From Macrocystis pyrifera (lineage: Eukaryota > Sar > Phaeophyceae > Laminariales > Laminariaceae): DNA of 64,000 nucleotides. Under the pieces are notes generated by a model that made no database searches, had not been told where the DNA came from, and was given only the letters and a program-made list of their open reading frames with translations. The stretch lies in the NCBI GenBank assembly GCA_031763025.1, contig JASSKH010000003.1:13760992-13824991 (forward strand), read 5' to 3'. The position numbers were made by a program, and so were the translations under genes. Shown piece after piece: positions 63,541 to 64,000 of the stretch (the stretch's first letter is position 1; the number at the start of each line of letters is the position of its first letter).

Positions 63541-64000
63541 TTTTTACGATATTTTTATGATACGTTGATGGTTGATTGAAATCGCCTGTCGTGTTGTTAT
63601 AAGAAGATCGATGATGATGGATGATGTGTAGGGCGAGGGGGGGAGAGCGGGCTTTATACTGCACACCACTCATCAACGATGACCCGGCAAGCTACCAACG
63701 AACGAAATACCTAAAATGCAGGAAGGAGGAGCCACATGTTTTTCTGTAACGACTCCGGGCGAAAGCAGCAGCAGCTACTTTACTACTCTAGGTGTTGTAA
63801 CAATTCGTTCGTGTAGTTTTATCAGTAGGGTGGCTTGCCGGCTAAGCTCGCGTCCTATACTTGCTTTTGTTGTTGTCCACCTCATCAAAGTTTGTACATA
63901 CATGCATCCATATTCCGTCATCAACACGTACTCATCTACCTACCGGTGTGTCGTTCTTTAGTGGTGGTATATATGATACTATATATTAATAGTAGTAGTT
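63541..64000. other. SSU72 3' UTR and flank
   Basis: AT-rich sequence right after the stop, a GATGATG microsatellite and a G-rich stretch near 63630. No new gene is recognised before the window ends. Confidence 0.6.

Overview
The window is eukaryotic nuclear DNA. Coding exons are GC-rich and GC3-rich, encode long Ala/Ser/Gly/Pro runs from CAG/GCC triplet repeats, and lie in AT-richer introns of 0.6 to 12 kb with GT-AG ends and pyrimidine-rich acceptors. Poly-C and poly-G tracts of 20 to 55 bases are common and one 100-N assembly gap is present. This style fits a large-genome stramenopile alga, most likely a brown alga. That is an inference from style, not from a marker gene.

Layout. (1) 1-4.1 kb: repeats plus an unrecognised candidate gene on the minus strand (exon-like stretches at 2966-2733, 2171-1919 and 986-835). 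(2) 4.1-25.2 kb, plus strand: a giant low-complexity protein with a ubiquitin-conjugating (UBC/E2) domain of the BIRC6/UBE2O type, split over three exons (16677-16852, 17634-17795, 19666-19758). It is followed by two small exons that resemble a WASH-subunit/formin-type motif and by a 2.3-kb low-complexity last exon. The exon expected after the catalytic one is missing and probably lies in the N gap. (3) 25.2-29.8 kb: intergenic DNA with minisatellites. (4) 29.8-35.0 kb, minus strand: a three-exon gene for a 254-residue protein with a mitochondrial-type presequence and unknown function. (5) 35.24-63.54 kb, plus strand: a complete four-exon gene for SSU72, the RNA polymerase II CTD phosphatase. 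Its exons total about 1.07 kb and its three introns are 9.9, 12.2 and 5.2 kb. Genes 4 and 5 are head-to-head, 250 bp apart, around a perfect 10-bp-arm palindrome.

The introns hold most of the unusual material. There are two or three families of short inverted-repeat elements (about 103 bp, 95 bp and 145 bp), a tRNA-derived SINE family (two copies), several fold-back elements, and a dispersed element of about 530 bp whose end is a conserved motif abutting poly-C. At least ten tandem arrays are present. The most notable is a 14-unit array in the last SSU72 intron in which units carry an acceptor-like motif followed by a short frame that ends in a stop.

The two recognised genes act in ubiquitin transfer and in transcription (CTD Ser5 dephosphorylation). 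I see no pathway link between them. Exon joins were inferred by reading-frame phase and family alignment from memory; no search was run.
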